NCBI GenBank assembly: GCA_049724395.1
Contig: JAUGWO010000048.1
Coordinates: 62,001 to 126,000, forward strand
Direction of reading: 5' to 3'
Length of the DNA: 64,000 bases
DNA from: Spongospora subterranea f. sp. subterranea
Lineage: Eukaryota; Endomyxa: Phytomyxea; Phytomyxea; Plasmodiophorida
Program-made: the position numbers and the translations under genes
The notes under the pieces: model-generated
Told to the model about the DNA's origin: nothing
The model's input: only the letters and a program-made list of their open reading frames with translations
The model's database searches: none
Shown: one piece after another, positions 45,606-56,956 of the stretch
Numbering within the stretch: the stretch's first letter is position 1
How the letters are laid out: each line of letters starts with the position of its first letter

Positions 45606-48600
45606 TTATTTTCTAATTGTCGGATTCCAGGCTATCGACTTGGCGACATCATCACGTCTGGACAGCTGCACCATTCGTCTTTGAATCACGTTCTCGACGT
45701 TCCCGATCAGGCCCGGGTGGTCCTCGAACACCACGTTGAAGTCCTGTTTCGCCAAGCGCACCAGGTGGCAGGGTTCGATCGTGACGATGGACGCCGTCCT
45801 CAGTCCGTTGTTCAGCATCGCCGCCTCGCCGAAACACGTCCCCTTCTTCAGGAACTTGACGGGGGTGGCGAAACCGGGCAGGATCAAGCCGACCTTCCCC
45901 TTGAGAATGAAGAACAGACTGTCGCCAACGTCGCCAACCTGGAACACGAACTGATCGGCCGGGATGGACCGGAACCTCAGCCGTCCCACGATTCGACGAA
46001 GCAGTTCCGGCGAAATGTTCTCGAAGAGCGACGCTTTGGACAGGATGGCGCCACAGATCTCCATCATGACATCCTCGCGAAGCACCATTGGCAGACTGGC
46101 TAATACAGGCTCAGGATCGATTCCTTCATTGAATTGCCACTAAACCAGCTTGTGAGACCATTTACAGAAAACCATATTCCAACGCGTTATCCGAAAGAGT
46201 TCCACAGAAGAAGTTGTCGGACCATTAGCCGTTCCATCAGGAGAACAATCTGGGACGATACAAAAAAACAAAAACAAATTGAAAACCGAGAGTACAAGTT
46301 TGACAACTAGTTTCAAACGAAATTTGAGTGAGGTTGTGGAGACGCCATTGTGTTGTGATCAGCCGACCTCGTATTGAAGGAACCGGAACACCTCGTTCTG
46401 CAGGTCCTGAGAGATGTTCGACCGATCCAGTATCGAATGGGTTCGACGAACGCGATCGTGGAACGTGGATTCCGCGATCCCGATCTGCAGTAGTAATGTC
46501 CCAATATTCCCTGAACGGCCCATTACTCGAATTAATCAATGCAATCACCGATCAAAACATTCTTCCTGGAACTAGAAGCTTCTTTTAGGATTCTCCGATG
46601 AACAAAAATTGTTTCAACGCCATTTTGGAATGAAAGAGGAACGTCGAAAATTGCAGAACATTAACTGGACAACTCTTGCCATCAACGATGCGAAAACACC
46701 GAAGGAAAACCGACCAATTAGATAGGCAACGACGAATATGCCCATAATGCTGAAGGCAACGGTGAAGCCCAGTTGCAAATCGGTCTCCGGTTCGGTTGAA
46801 CTGCCGATCCTGATCAGAACCTTGATGGCGAAGAATAGCGCCCGACAATATCTGGACGTGATCGACTCTAAGATCAAACGTCAGACCAAGCGCAACGCTG
46901 GGTTTAACGCGGAAAACATCAAGTTCGTAACACAAACTCATTTTTGCTAGCGTAGTGATTAACAAACGAGACGTGACGCTTTGCCACAGACCTTGAATTC
47001 CATTTGTTGCTCAAAACTGTTCACAACGACTAACTAAATTTGCTCAAATTACATGATGTAAATCCTATCAGAAAAACTGTAATACCTTCTGACGACGAAA
47101 TCCATTTGTTGGAGATGTTGTTGGATGTGTTATCATCATCGAATCCTGGAAGAGCAAGGTATCTACAAGAGCAGCTCAGCGATTACGATTTCGATTTTTT
47201 TTTCGGAAAGTTCGGTATTACGAGCAGGCAACAACATGAACGATTACGAGAAAACTCAGGATGAGTTTGACCAGTTCGGCGGGGCCTTGGTTCAGATAGA
47301 GATGGAGCTGGTCGTTGACGAGCTGGGGAAGCTGTGGCACTCGGAACAGGGTGTTGATTCGCAGCCATTGATTACTGCCATCGATCCAGTCCAGTGGGAG
47401 CGACGCCAGCGCCAGGATATAGAGCTGGCGATTGTGGAGGTAGTTGAGTTCGAGTTTCCTCGGGCTGGTCTCCATATTGCCATTACGTTTGGGCGTACAC
47501 AGGCGGAATCGCAGAACGACATCAATGATCAGAATCAGGTCGAAAACAAAGCCCAGCAGGATGATGTAGACGGATTCGGCTCTCCAACCGGTTGACGACT
47601 CAAACGGAAACCGTACGAGATTAAACATGATCACAATTGTCAACAGCGATTGCCACCTAAGGCAGATATTTTCAGATTCGCTATTGCTTCAGATTACAAG
47701 AATAAACAACAACTTGAAATCGTAGTGAGAATGTGGCCCCGAAAAAACCATGTCAACGGTGAGTGATTGACAGCGAAACTGTCTAACCTATTCCAGACAT
47801 TCTCAAGAGGATGAATAACGATATATTTCAGGAAATGGAACACCTGGGCAACACGATCCCGCCATGATCGCCGACGCAGCACCATGAGCTTCGCCAACGT
47901 TTTTACCTTCAACCACCGCTGCCGCGCCGTGGATTCCTGTAATTTCAAACAGCCGTTTATGACGCGAATTAATGAATCGCTCAGAACCAGTAAAGTTCGG
48001 TAGATCAGCAAAGAAGACAAATGTTCTGGAGGTGCAAAGTCAATAGACTATACCGTCTCTGTGGACTCAGCGACGTCCTCTTCCAATTGTTTGATCTGAT
48101 TTAGAAGACCATTCTTCCGCACCGACATCGCTGTGCAGATCTTGGCTGTGTCTTCTGGATAAAGGCGCTCCAACTGTAGCCACATGTCGCTGCTCAAAGA
48201 GTAGATTTCGCACGGGGACAGAGCCTGTGATCGCCGGTCGTAACGTTAGCGCACTCCAAATCCGCCCGGTAACGAGGATGGGCGGCAAACGTTACCATGG
48301 CGCTGCAGGTGTAACGTAACGGAGGGAAAATCGTCTCCTCGCCGAAGACGGAACGCTCTCCCATGATGTTGATTCGTGTGCTGCGCCCGGTGGAATTGCG
48401 ATAGATTAGGGCGACGCCGCCCGATTTCAGGAAGACCAAGTCAGTCGCCCTCGAACCTTGAGTGAAAATCAACTCGTCTGGAACCTGAAATCGAGCCGGA
48501 TTAGGTTGACGTGCTGTGGTGATTGATGAGACCCATCCAATGAAAATCCGGGAATGGCTCTGAACCCAAAATGGCGACCGAACTCTACGAGATCGGACGA

Positions 48601-50457
48601 CGATAAAAAATAGACATGATCTTGATATTTACCACAAAGCGCTGCTGGAGGCCGGTGATTATCATTCGTTTAGCGGCTGGGGTGATATTCTTTAGCCATT
48701 GTATCCCATCAAGGGTATCGCGCAGAATAGATATCACGATATTGCTTCGTAAATTTGGTGTCAACCGAGCGACCTCTTCGCATTGTGTGACTCCGACCTG
48801 TTTGGCCACTATGTATCGCTACGATCAGTTTTTTTTTGTCCTAGAAAGCGCATCGACTGAATTTACTCAAAAACTGGAAATGACGGTGAATCCGTATCTG
48901 GGTTGGCATGGATACATGATGCCTCCTGGTCAATAGCGATAATCAAAGACTATTTGGAGACAATATTGACCGGTCACCTGAGAAAGCGTTTGCACTGATC
49001 CCATCGTTGGTCGAGTGACGCCCAATGCTGATCACCTCCTTGCAATGCAGAATCCATAGACCCGACCTAACACAACAGGATTACGAACAATCTCTTCGAC
49101 TACTGACCAAGGTACGATATAAGCGAGAAGGAAAATGGACAGGATCGAAACGATCAACGTGAACGTGATCTCCATCATATTCTCGGCGGGAGCGATGTTC
49201 GCTTGTGACATCATCAAGCTGACAGAAAAGAACATGGAGGTGAGATACTGCTTCTGGACAGGTTCGTCTTCAAGTCCCGCTGGGGGACCCCAAGAATCGG
49301 CTCCGAATCCCTAGATAGCGTCAAGTTTGAATGATGCAATACGGAAGAACAGCAAAACGACCTGAATTGACCCAAACCCGAACCAGGTACAAGCGACGTA
49401 ATGACACACCAAGAAAGTGTAGATGAACAGCTTCGAAACGCGGATCAGGACGACGTTGACGTCGCGTGAATTCTCAAGGTCGTCGATGAGCGATACAATT
49501 TGGATTACGCCAAGCAGTTTATTGGATCCGATTAAGACCGAGGCGTGCGGGTCCACTAATCGAATCATGTCCTATAGGGAATTGAGCAGCACTGACATTC
49601 CATTTGCCTCCTGGGGACAGACCAATGGGATGGCTGCGACCAGATCGGTGGCGAAACTTCCTTGCAGATAGTGCTTTCGGATTCGGACCGGGTCTCGAAT
49701 CAGTTGACCTTCATCCATGAAACCCTGATGGAAACCTGATGAGCTGCTTGTGGTGGATGGATGGAGTCTTGCGATTTACTGTTCGGAATTTCCTGGCGAT
49801 GTCGAGCATGAAGAATACATCGATCAATGCGAACGTCAACGTTAAAGTCAGAGTTTCCCTCTTGAACGCTGATTGAAGTTCAATTCCGGGAGAATAGACT
49901 TTTTTGGAAAGCAGTTCCGACCTGCGTTGAACGGAACCGAGAACACAATATACGTTATCAGAGCTGTCAACACACTCAACCATATGGTGACAAAGGGGGA
50001 GTTTGGGACAAAGGTCATGGGCCTGGAGTATAACTTTAATGATCAGCAGTTGTTCCGTTAAAATGTCGCACTACCCTGGTGGAATTTCGACCAACGATTC
50101 CGACTCTAAAGACTCTGCGAAACCAGCAAAACTCTCCCGAGACACGGTCGATCCGCCTCGTTTATTGTGGGTGTTTTCTAGAACAGCGGATAAGCGCTTT
50201 TCAGAAACCATCGATCTTCGTGTTTGCTTGGTTTCGAATAGGACATTGTGGAGATATCCAATTACGTTGTGCCATTTTGGTGTTTTAGCAGCCAGCGGCC
50301 GTCCTGCTACCAATTGGGATTGCGAAACGCTTACGCTGTCAGAACCGTCATTTTCATTGCCCCGAGATGAAGAACTGAACGTGGACTGTTCCAAACCGGG
50401 AATTGTAGGTGGTTCTGGCGCCACGCTCCCGGAAGCATATTTTTTTTTGGTTGCCAT
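45606..50457 (-). CDS. Two-repeat cyclic-nucleotide-gated-type ion channel
   Basis: Start 50457 (MATKKKYASGSVAPEPPTIP), long Ser-rich cytosolic N-terminus. Repeat 1: S1 FVTIWLSVLTALITYIVFSV, S2 TLTFALIDVFFMLDIARKFR, S3 SFATDLVAAIP, S4-S5 with almost no basic residues (LLGVIQIVSLIDDLENSRDV; FLVCHYVACTWFGFG), pore loop FFSVSLMMSQANIAPAE, S6 LIVSILSIFLLAYI, C-linker and CNBD1 (VPDELIFTQGSRATDLVFLK; VFGEETIFPPLRYTCSAMV). A coiled coil (LLNQIKQLEEDVAEST) links to repeat 2: HPLENVWNRWQSLLTIVIMF (S1), VYIILLGFVFDLILIIDVVL (S2), S4 LRINTLFRVPQLPQLVNDQL, S5 LVKLILSFLVIVHVVAC, pore ALFFAIKVLIRIGSSTEPE, S6 FSIMGIFVVAYLIG, C-linker SNISQDLQNEVFRFLQYEV, CNBD2 with CFGEAAMLNNGLRTASI, a canonical phosphate-binding cassette. 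Stop at 45606. Neither filter has the potassium GYG. Two adjacent genes remain possible: the linker intron (near 48050) would otherwise be a stop. Confidence 0.8.
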
Positions 50458-50603
50458 TCCAGAATTGGGGTAATTTCCGATACTACCTCAAGTACTAAAC
50501 AGAAACTAAGATCGTTTCGGTACAGGCAATTTGATCGAAGTGGTCAACTGGCAACAACGAGGTGGGACCCTGACAATCAGAAACACGGGTATTATTGTAT
50601 TGA

Positions 50604-52260
50604 TTAAATGAGATCTGCGACGTTCATGGGCATCTCATCGATCTGGGTACCGTAGAACTGTTCGATATCGCGAAGAATGCGGACGTCTTCGTTTTTGACA
50701 AAGTTGATGGCCACACCTTTGCGCCCGAAACGGCCCGACCGACCGATACGATGGATATACAATTCACGGTTGTTGGGCAAATCATAATTAATAACCAATG
50801 AAACCTACAGAAATCGTCAGCAGAATATCTTGAATTTTGAAGGGAACGAACCTGTTGAACATCGATACCACGGCCAAAAATATCGGTTGCAATTAAAACT
50901 CTGCTCTTTCCAGAGCGGTATTCAGTCATAATTGCGTCGCGTTCAGACTGTGGCATATCACTGTGCATGGCGCTAACCTATGATCGTAAAGTTGAGATCA
51001 TCCAGGCAATGTGCAATGACATAGCTCTTACAGTAAAGTTGGCTTCACGCATCTTCTCGGTGAGCCAATCGACTTTACGTCGAGTATTGCAGAAAATGAC
51101 CGCTTGTGTGATAGTAAGCGTATCGTACAAATCGCACAGCGTGTCGAACTTCCATTCTTCTTTTTCGACAGCGACGAAAAATTGTTTGATTCCTTCAAGA
51201 GTCAACTCATCACGCTTTACAAGGATCCGCACCGGAGAAGACATAAATTTAGTTGTCATTTCCAAGACCTCATGGGGGAAGAGTAGCACTGATCAGCACA
51301 ACCTGAGACAAAAAATTAAACATTGATTTCTGCATGAGTGGTAATACGAGTACTTGTGTGGTAGGCGGGAGGTATCTGTAAATGTCATAAATTTGTTCTT
51401 TGAATCCACGACCCAACATCTCATCAGCTTCATCGATAACGAGCATTTTGACATTGCGGGTCTCCAACGATCGTCTGAATGGGAATAAGACTCACCAATG
51501 GATAAACTAACAATCGAGTACAATACCGTTTGATCATGTCGTAAACCCGTCCTGGGGTTCCGGATACAGCATGAACGCCGGCCTCAAGAGCACGAATATC
51601 GTCACCAACTGATTTTCCACCAATGCATGCGTGGCAACGAGCCGACATATAGTCCCCAAGGGCCAACATAACATTTCGCGATTGCTCGGCAAGTTCGCGT
51701 GTTGGGGATAAGACTAATGCTTGCAGATCCTTTTTCTTGGTGTCCACAGTTTGCAGAATTCCAACACAAAAAATTGTTGTTTTCCCGGTACCGGATTGTG
51801 ATTGGGCAATAACATCGCGACCTAAAAACCAAAATGTCATTTAGTGACAAGCAATTGCCATCTGAATATTTATAGATACCTTTCAGAATGGGAATGATAG
51901 CCCTTTGTTGAATGGCCGATGGACGTTCGAATCCGTAGTTGTAAATTCCTCGTAAAAGTTCGGGTTTGAGGTTCATGGCGTCAAACGAGGGGATAACATC
52001 AACGGCAGCGGAAGTCTCATACAGCGCCTCGTCAGACTCCGCTGTTGACAACAAATGAGAAAAAAACGATGGCACACCTATCAAAAGCAACTACGTTGAC
52101 TGGTCGAATGTTTCGTCTTGAGAGCGACCGGCGTCTCAGTGTCGTCATCTTCAGGCCTGTCACTATCCCTCATCCGATCGCTGGCCTTATTGGTTCGCAA
52201 TCCATCGGGGCTACGACTACGAGAGCCGCGGCGCCGTCCGCCACCAACTTTGCTGCTCAT
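50604..52260 (-). CDS. EIF4A3: eIF4A-III-type DEAD-box RNA helicase (exon junction complex)
   Basis: ATP-dependent RNA-clamping helicase of the exon junction complex. Start 52260: [20 protein letters not shown], Arg/Ser-rich N-terminus. Motifs in order: Q motif [16 protein letters not shown]; motif [11 protein letters not shown]; Ia PTRELAEQ; Ib [33 protein letters not shown]; then [87 protein letters not shown]; end [17 protein letters not shown]. The LTLEGIKQF and [15 protein letters not shown] segments mark the III paralogue rather than translation factor eIF4A. At least five introns of 50-80 bases. Motif V has GRGID instead of the usual ARGLD/ARGID, a small oddity. Essential for splicing-coupled mRNA fate, which suits this intron-rich genome. 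Confidence 0.93.
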
Positions 52261-53190
52261 TGTTAGATAATGAGCCCGCCGACAACACCTTCGACTCTGT
52301 CGCCAATTCGGACACCGTCGCGCACTATTTTCAGAACAGGCAGATGCTCTCGTCATGTACACAGCCAACACAATGCGCATGATTGCAGTTAGATGAGACT
52401 ATCGTGCGCCGCGAGATAACTTGTGCGCTGCTGTACGGTGAGATTATGCGCGCAATGAAACGCAACAATGTGCGGCGCCTACCTACACTATTTGCGCAGT
52501 GCGATGATTCTCAGTGTGTTGTCGACCTCTCATATCGTCTGTCGACATTGTTCATCAGTATTGACTTTTCCTCGCGCTATGTGTGCGACGAAATGTGTAG
52601 ACTCAGGCGAATTTGATCACGATTGGAACTGAAGACGTATCGAATTTTCCCTGAAATTTGTTGATTTGGCTGTGATATGGTTTATACTGATAATTTGGAA
52701 TATGTTCTTGGTTTCGTTGTGGGGTAAGATCAAAAAGTCAGTGGGAATCTATCTCATTTACGATATGGAACCGCCCGATCAGCGTCAGATTTGCGTCGTT
52801 GAGCTGCCCCACGATGCATCGTTTGATTTAAGGTCGATGTTGGTATGTTTTATCAAGTTTCTCAAGAGTCAATATTGCTCTAGCCTAGGAGATCCTTAAG
52901 TTTTGTGTTTAAGTGTATAAGCGCCAAGATGCCGTTGACAGTTTTAACATTGGGCCCATCTGTAGGCAAGCCTCTTTGGGTCATCGCAACCGGTAATCAT
53001 TGTGGGATATTGTTTCTGGCGACAATCCTAACAGGGTTGAACTCTGAGATGCTGAGAAATGTCATCGAGCAGATGCTATCCGCTGATTCAATCTTGTTGA
53101 ACAACCTCGGGAATCAAAATTCACCATATCGAGTTAGAACATTGCTGTTTATAGAATGACTTGGATAGATTTTCTCGTAAAACAATGATA
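52261..53190 (+). CDS. Candidate small plus-strand gene, unrecognised
   Basis: Divergent from eIF4A-III. Possible exons: 52678-52725 (MVYTDNLEYVLGFVVG, then a gtaagatc donor), 52788-52835 (RQICVVELPHDASFDLR) and 52929-53156 (MPLTVLTLGPSVGKPLWVIA, LTGLNSEMLRNVIEQMLSAD, NSPYRVRTLLFIE, stop). The pieces look coding, with alternating strand/helix character, but phases between them do not fit every border I tried. Part of this may be the shared promoter (52261-52660). Confidence 0.3.
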
Positions 53191-53193
53191 ATT

Positions 53194-56130
53194 TCAGAAA
53201 TTGTGTTTCTTACCAAGTCCCCTTGCGGGTGACAGGGTTTCGCCCAACGATGAAAGACGATTCTCGACATCCTCCCTGCTCGACCTTTGGCAAACTAACC
53301 CGCTTGAAGGAATTGGAGAACCACATTCATCCTTCTTCCTCTTCTGGTGAGTTATCATATCAGCAGAACTCTCCGGTAAATCAACTTCATCCTTCTTCCT
53401 CTTCTGGCGAGTAATCATATCAGCAGAACTCTCCGGTAAATCAACTTCATCGTTCTTCCTCATCTGGTGAGTAATCAACTTCATCCTTCTTCCTCTTCTG
53501 GCACATCAGCAGAACTCTCCGGTAAATCACCTTCATCGTTCTTCCTCATCTGGTGAGTAATCACATCAGCAGAACTCTCCGGTAAATCAACTTCATCGTT
53601 CTTCCTCATCTGGTGAGTAATCACATCAGCAGAACTCTCCGGTAAATCACCTTCATCGTTCTTCCTCATCTGGTGAGTAATCACATCAGCAGAACTCTCC
53701 GGTAAATCAACTTCATCGTTCTTCCTCTTCTGGCGAACTCTCACGTCTGGAGACCCTTCCGGCAAACTACGTTCTATCACGTCTGTTGAGGTTTTCGGCG
53801 AACCACGTTCATCGCTCTGGCGAGAGATCACGTCCGAAATATTTTCCGGAGAACGACGTTCCTCTTCAACTTGGAGTTTTGATAAATGATGGAAGGCGGA
53901 CATTCGACGAAAGTCGTCAATCAATGCCAGAGCACGTGACGATGCACCAGGATCGAATCTTTCGTCGCCTTCGGCGGGTACAAATCGCTTGATCTCAGAT
54001 ATTGCCGATTCGCTGAAATCGGCTTTCGTCAGCCCGACATTCACGATGAACTTCGTTGGCGAAAAATTGTTATGTCCTTTACAAAACTCTTTTTCTCTTT
54101 CCTGGACGATCCACTGTTTCATCTCATCATCTTCAAGTAAATTCCCATGCTTTGCAAAATAGTTTCTGACGATCTCATTGTTCCACTCCCGTAATTGCTC
54201 ATTGATCCACGCTTTCATTGGGGCGTCTTTAAGTGGAACCGCATTATATGCTTTTACCTTCTTCTCCCACCACTCGTTCTGTTGCCTATCGAGCCACACT
54301 TTCTTGATGCGATTGATCGCCTCGGTCGTCCCATCCGTGTCAAGTAGACCGTCATCCCAACGAATATAGAAGTTGCTACAATCAGATGGTCAGAATCAAT
54401 TTACAGACTCTAATCAGTATTTGCCAGTAAAAAGGCCGGCATTGAGTGGAAACCGTCGAAATGGCGAAAATCTTTCCAATATGAACTCAAAAATTCAACA
54501 ACTCGATCACGAACAACGGCATTGAGTGGAAACCGTCGAAATGGCGAAAATATCTCCAATATGAATTAAAGACGATCTTACTGCTCAGCCTCGGACATGA
54601 AATACCAGTAAAGAACCCGAACAATGGATAACTGAAGATTCCATAGCGACTTGTATTGGTCCTTGCTCAGAAGTGGGGATTTTGTTGTTGCAAAATAGTC
54701 GAGAGATTGGCGAAGCGGTAAAACGGAAGCCTTTAGATCGTTCATGTTATTCGAACCCAGATCATTTACACTAATGGGATTATTTTTTCTGTATCAACAC
54801 GATCAATAAACCTCGAACAAAGGTCGGTGCTGTTGATTCCTTACTGAATATACTGAAGAAGACCTGCGTAGAAATCAATCTCAACAATTTTGTCGGGACC
54901 TCCTTCCCGAAAACTCGCGAGGCCGGAACAGATTCGCTCGATTCTGAACATAGAATACCATCGGTGACAACAACCACGAGGAATCGACAACGAAACGCGG
55001 CGAATTTACGCGAAACCATCAATGAAACAGTCGACACTTTTACAAACATTCGAGGTCAAAATCGAGAAGGTGCATACAATTCCGGGGTAAAAGTACGATA
55101 TTGGATGAGATGCATGAGGTAGGCGATCGGGTAGAATTCGTTGAAGGACTTGGCAAGCTTCGATATTTCCAATATCGCTTCTTTCCAGTCCGAATTGACC
55201 TCGCTTGATACGATGGGAGAATTTGAGGGCCACAGCTGATACCTGGTGAAACACAGACATCATATCAAAATTGGAATAAACGCTGCAAACAAAACCATGA
55301 AAACGGTTTGGCGACAGCGCAACAGAGATATCAGTAATAGATCTGGGACGATGTGGTGATGTGTGAAGATCTTACAGCGCCCGAATTCTGTCGTAAAACA
55401 ACGGAATATATCTTTTTGCAAGCAAGGAGGAATGCTTCTGAGCGGCGACCGCCCTTGAAGTGGTGCTCAGATCCTGGTTGACGGCGGGTGGTTGTACGTT
55501 GTCGAGAGCGGTTTTCAGTTGAATTAACCTGAGTGCAATGCGAATATTCAGATGATGGCCAGGCTTGATGTGCTTATGAAAGAAAACAAGGAATAGAGGG
55601 AAATAGATATGGGTGCAATATTACAGATCGAGCGATAAGCTCGGAGAAGCGAATTTGAGCAAATCTTTGAGGAACTGTGCCACCTCCTCGGTCCATTTGG
55701 GATACTCTGTGGGATTCGCGCCAATAGGACATTCAACGGCTGACTCGAACAAATACTGAAAAATACCAGGTCCGGCATCATGAAGAACCTTTTGCCTCAA
55801 CTGCGGCGACAAAGATCTGAACATTCACAGAGCATATTAGCTGGAAAGAAACACAAGAATCAACACATTGAAGCGCTTCAATGCGGTGACAATAACGATG
55901 GTGGACGAATATAGGGCAAAGGAAAGCAGCTTAAACTATAAAACACCAGCACGACATTGCAACAAAAATTCAAACAAGGAACAGCTAGAGCGCATGGAAA
56001 AAGGAGAAAGCGCAACGTAGGGAACTCAAAATACCAATTTATATATATCAGGGGCAACCCCAGAACCACTTACAGTTCATGAAAATTCTTTAGAACTCTC
56101 TGACGAGAAGCAGTGTACTCGAATGACCTA
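53194..56130 (-). CDS. Large unrecognised, mostly helical protein with repetitive acidic tail
   Basis: Exons read, in order: DLIRLYVRIRDLSWIITT; SFEYTASRQRVLKNFHEL; SLSPQLRQKVLHDAGPGIFQ, YLFESAVECPIGANPTEYPK; IRIALRLIQLKTALDNVQPP, QKHSSLLAKRYIPLFYDRIR; YQLWPSNSPIVSSEVNSDWK, EILEISK-like helix, FNEFYPIAYLMHLIQYRTFT; GLASFREGGPDKIVEIDFYA; LRQSLDYFATTKSPLLSKDQ, YKSLWNLQLSIVRVLYWYFM; then a long exon (54377 down) NFYIRWDDGLLDTDGTTEAI, WEKKVKAYNAVPLKDAPMKA. The tail is 20-residue repeats (DEVDLPESSADVITHQMRKN). Alpha-solenoid-like character is my impression. I cannot name it. More 5' exons with a hydrophobic stretch (56864-56510: MVFIDGLNGLSLVLCALIST) may belong to it or to another gene. Confidence 0.5.
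53300..53745. repeat. 60-bp coding tandem repeat
   Basis: About seven copies of a 60-base unit (acatcagcagaactctccgg / taaatcacc(a)ttcatcgttc / ttcctcatctggtgagtaat) encoding 20 residues in the minus-strand protein. Copies fall into two subtypes (DEG/DEV and HQMRKN/RQKRKK). A junction near 53500 shifts the register and ends the main frame at 53481 while the repeat continues in another frame to 53194, so C-terminal length may vary between alleles. Confidence 0.9.
54430..54570. repeat. 81-base intronic tandem duplication
   Basis: ggcattgagtggaaaccgtc / gaaatggcgaaaat at 54437 and again at 54518, inside an intron of the large gene. Confidence 0.8.
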
Positions 56131-56956
56131 TGGGAGAGACTGATTGAAAAACTATTGAGAGCATCAACGAAGTGTGGAACTCACGTTGTTATTATCCAGC
56201 TCAAGTCCCTAATTCTGACATACAAACGAATCAGATCGAGCGGTCAAATTACTCGATGACCCAAATCCGAAAACAACCCGAGCACTGAATTCACAAAGCG
56301 AGATTCCTCACGTGAGAATAACCAGAAAGATGTAACAAAATGGCACGGATTACGGTAAACAAAACGAGTTAAATGGAATCAGAAAACGCATTCTGCAAAT
56401 CGATAGTAAAATTTCGGAAATGAGATACATCAAAAAGTTTGAGATGAACAGCCGGAATAATGATTAAACTTACAGCTGTAGCTCCAGAGGTTCTGGGTGT
56501 GAGAGCTCGCTCAGAAACTGCCTGAATGGAATAACGACAGATGATGAATATGACGAAAACCATGGTCCAAACCAGATGAAACGTACGTTTGGTCCATTAA
56601 CATGGGGGATTGCGGAACCTGGGATCCAACCTTGTCTGGATGTCCGCTGACCGGAACCCCGATGATTGCAGTGGAAATCAACGCACAGAGAACAAGCGAC
56701 AATCCATTTAGTCCATCAATAAACACCATTGAGTTTCTTATCTCAAAATACAGGTTAGTTTCGCGAATTACAAAAGCAAGTGAATTGAAAATGGACGAAT
56801 GGTCTAGTGGTTGATTGGTCAGTTGGTTTTTCAAAAAGTCCGAAAGATTGATGTTACGGGTCAATTGATAAAGTCCGTGACCGTCCAGACCGTAACGTCG
56901 TGACGCACAAGTTTAGGGCATCCACAGCGCGGCCGCGGAACGTCCTCTAACCGATA

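Noticed and set aside
54720-54770. ttcgaaccc box resembling a tRNA T-loop
   Set aside because: The flanking stems do not pair and no A-box or cloverleaf could be drawn.
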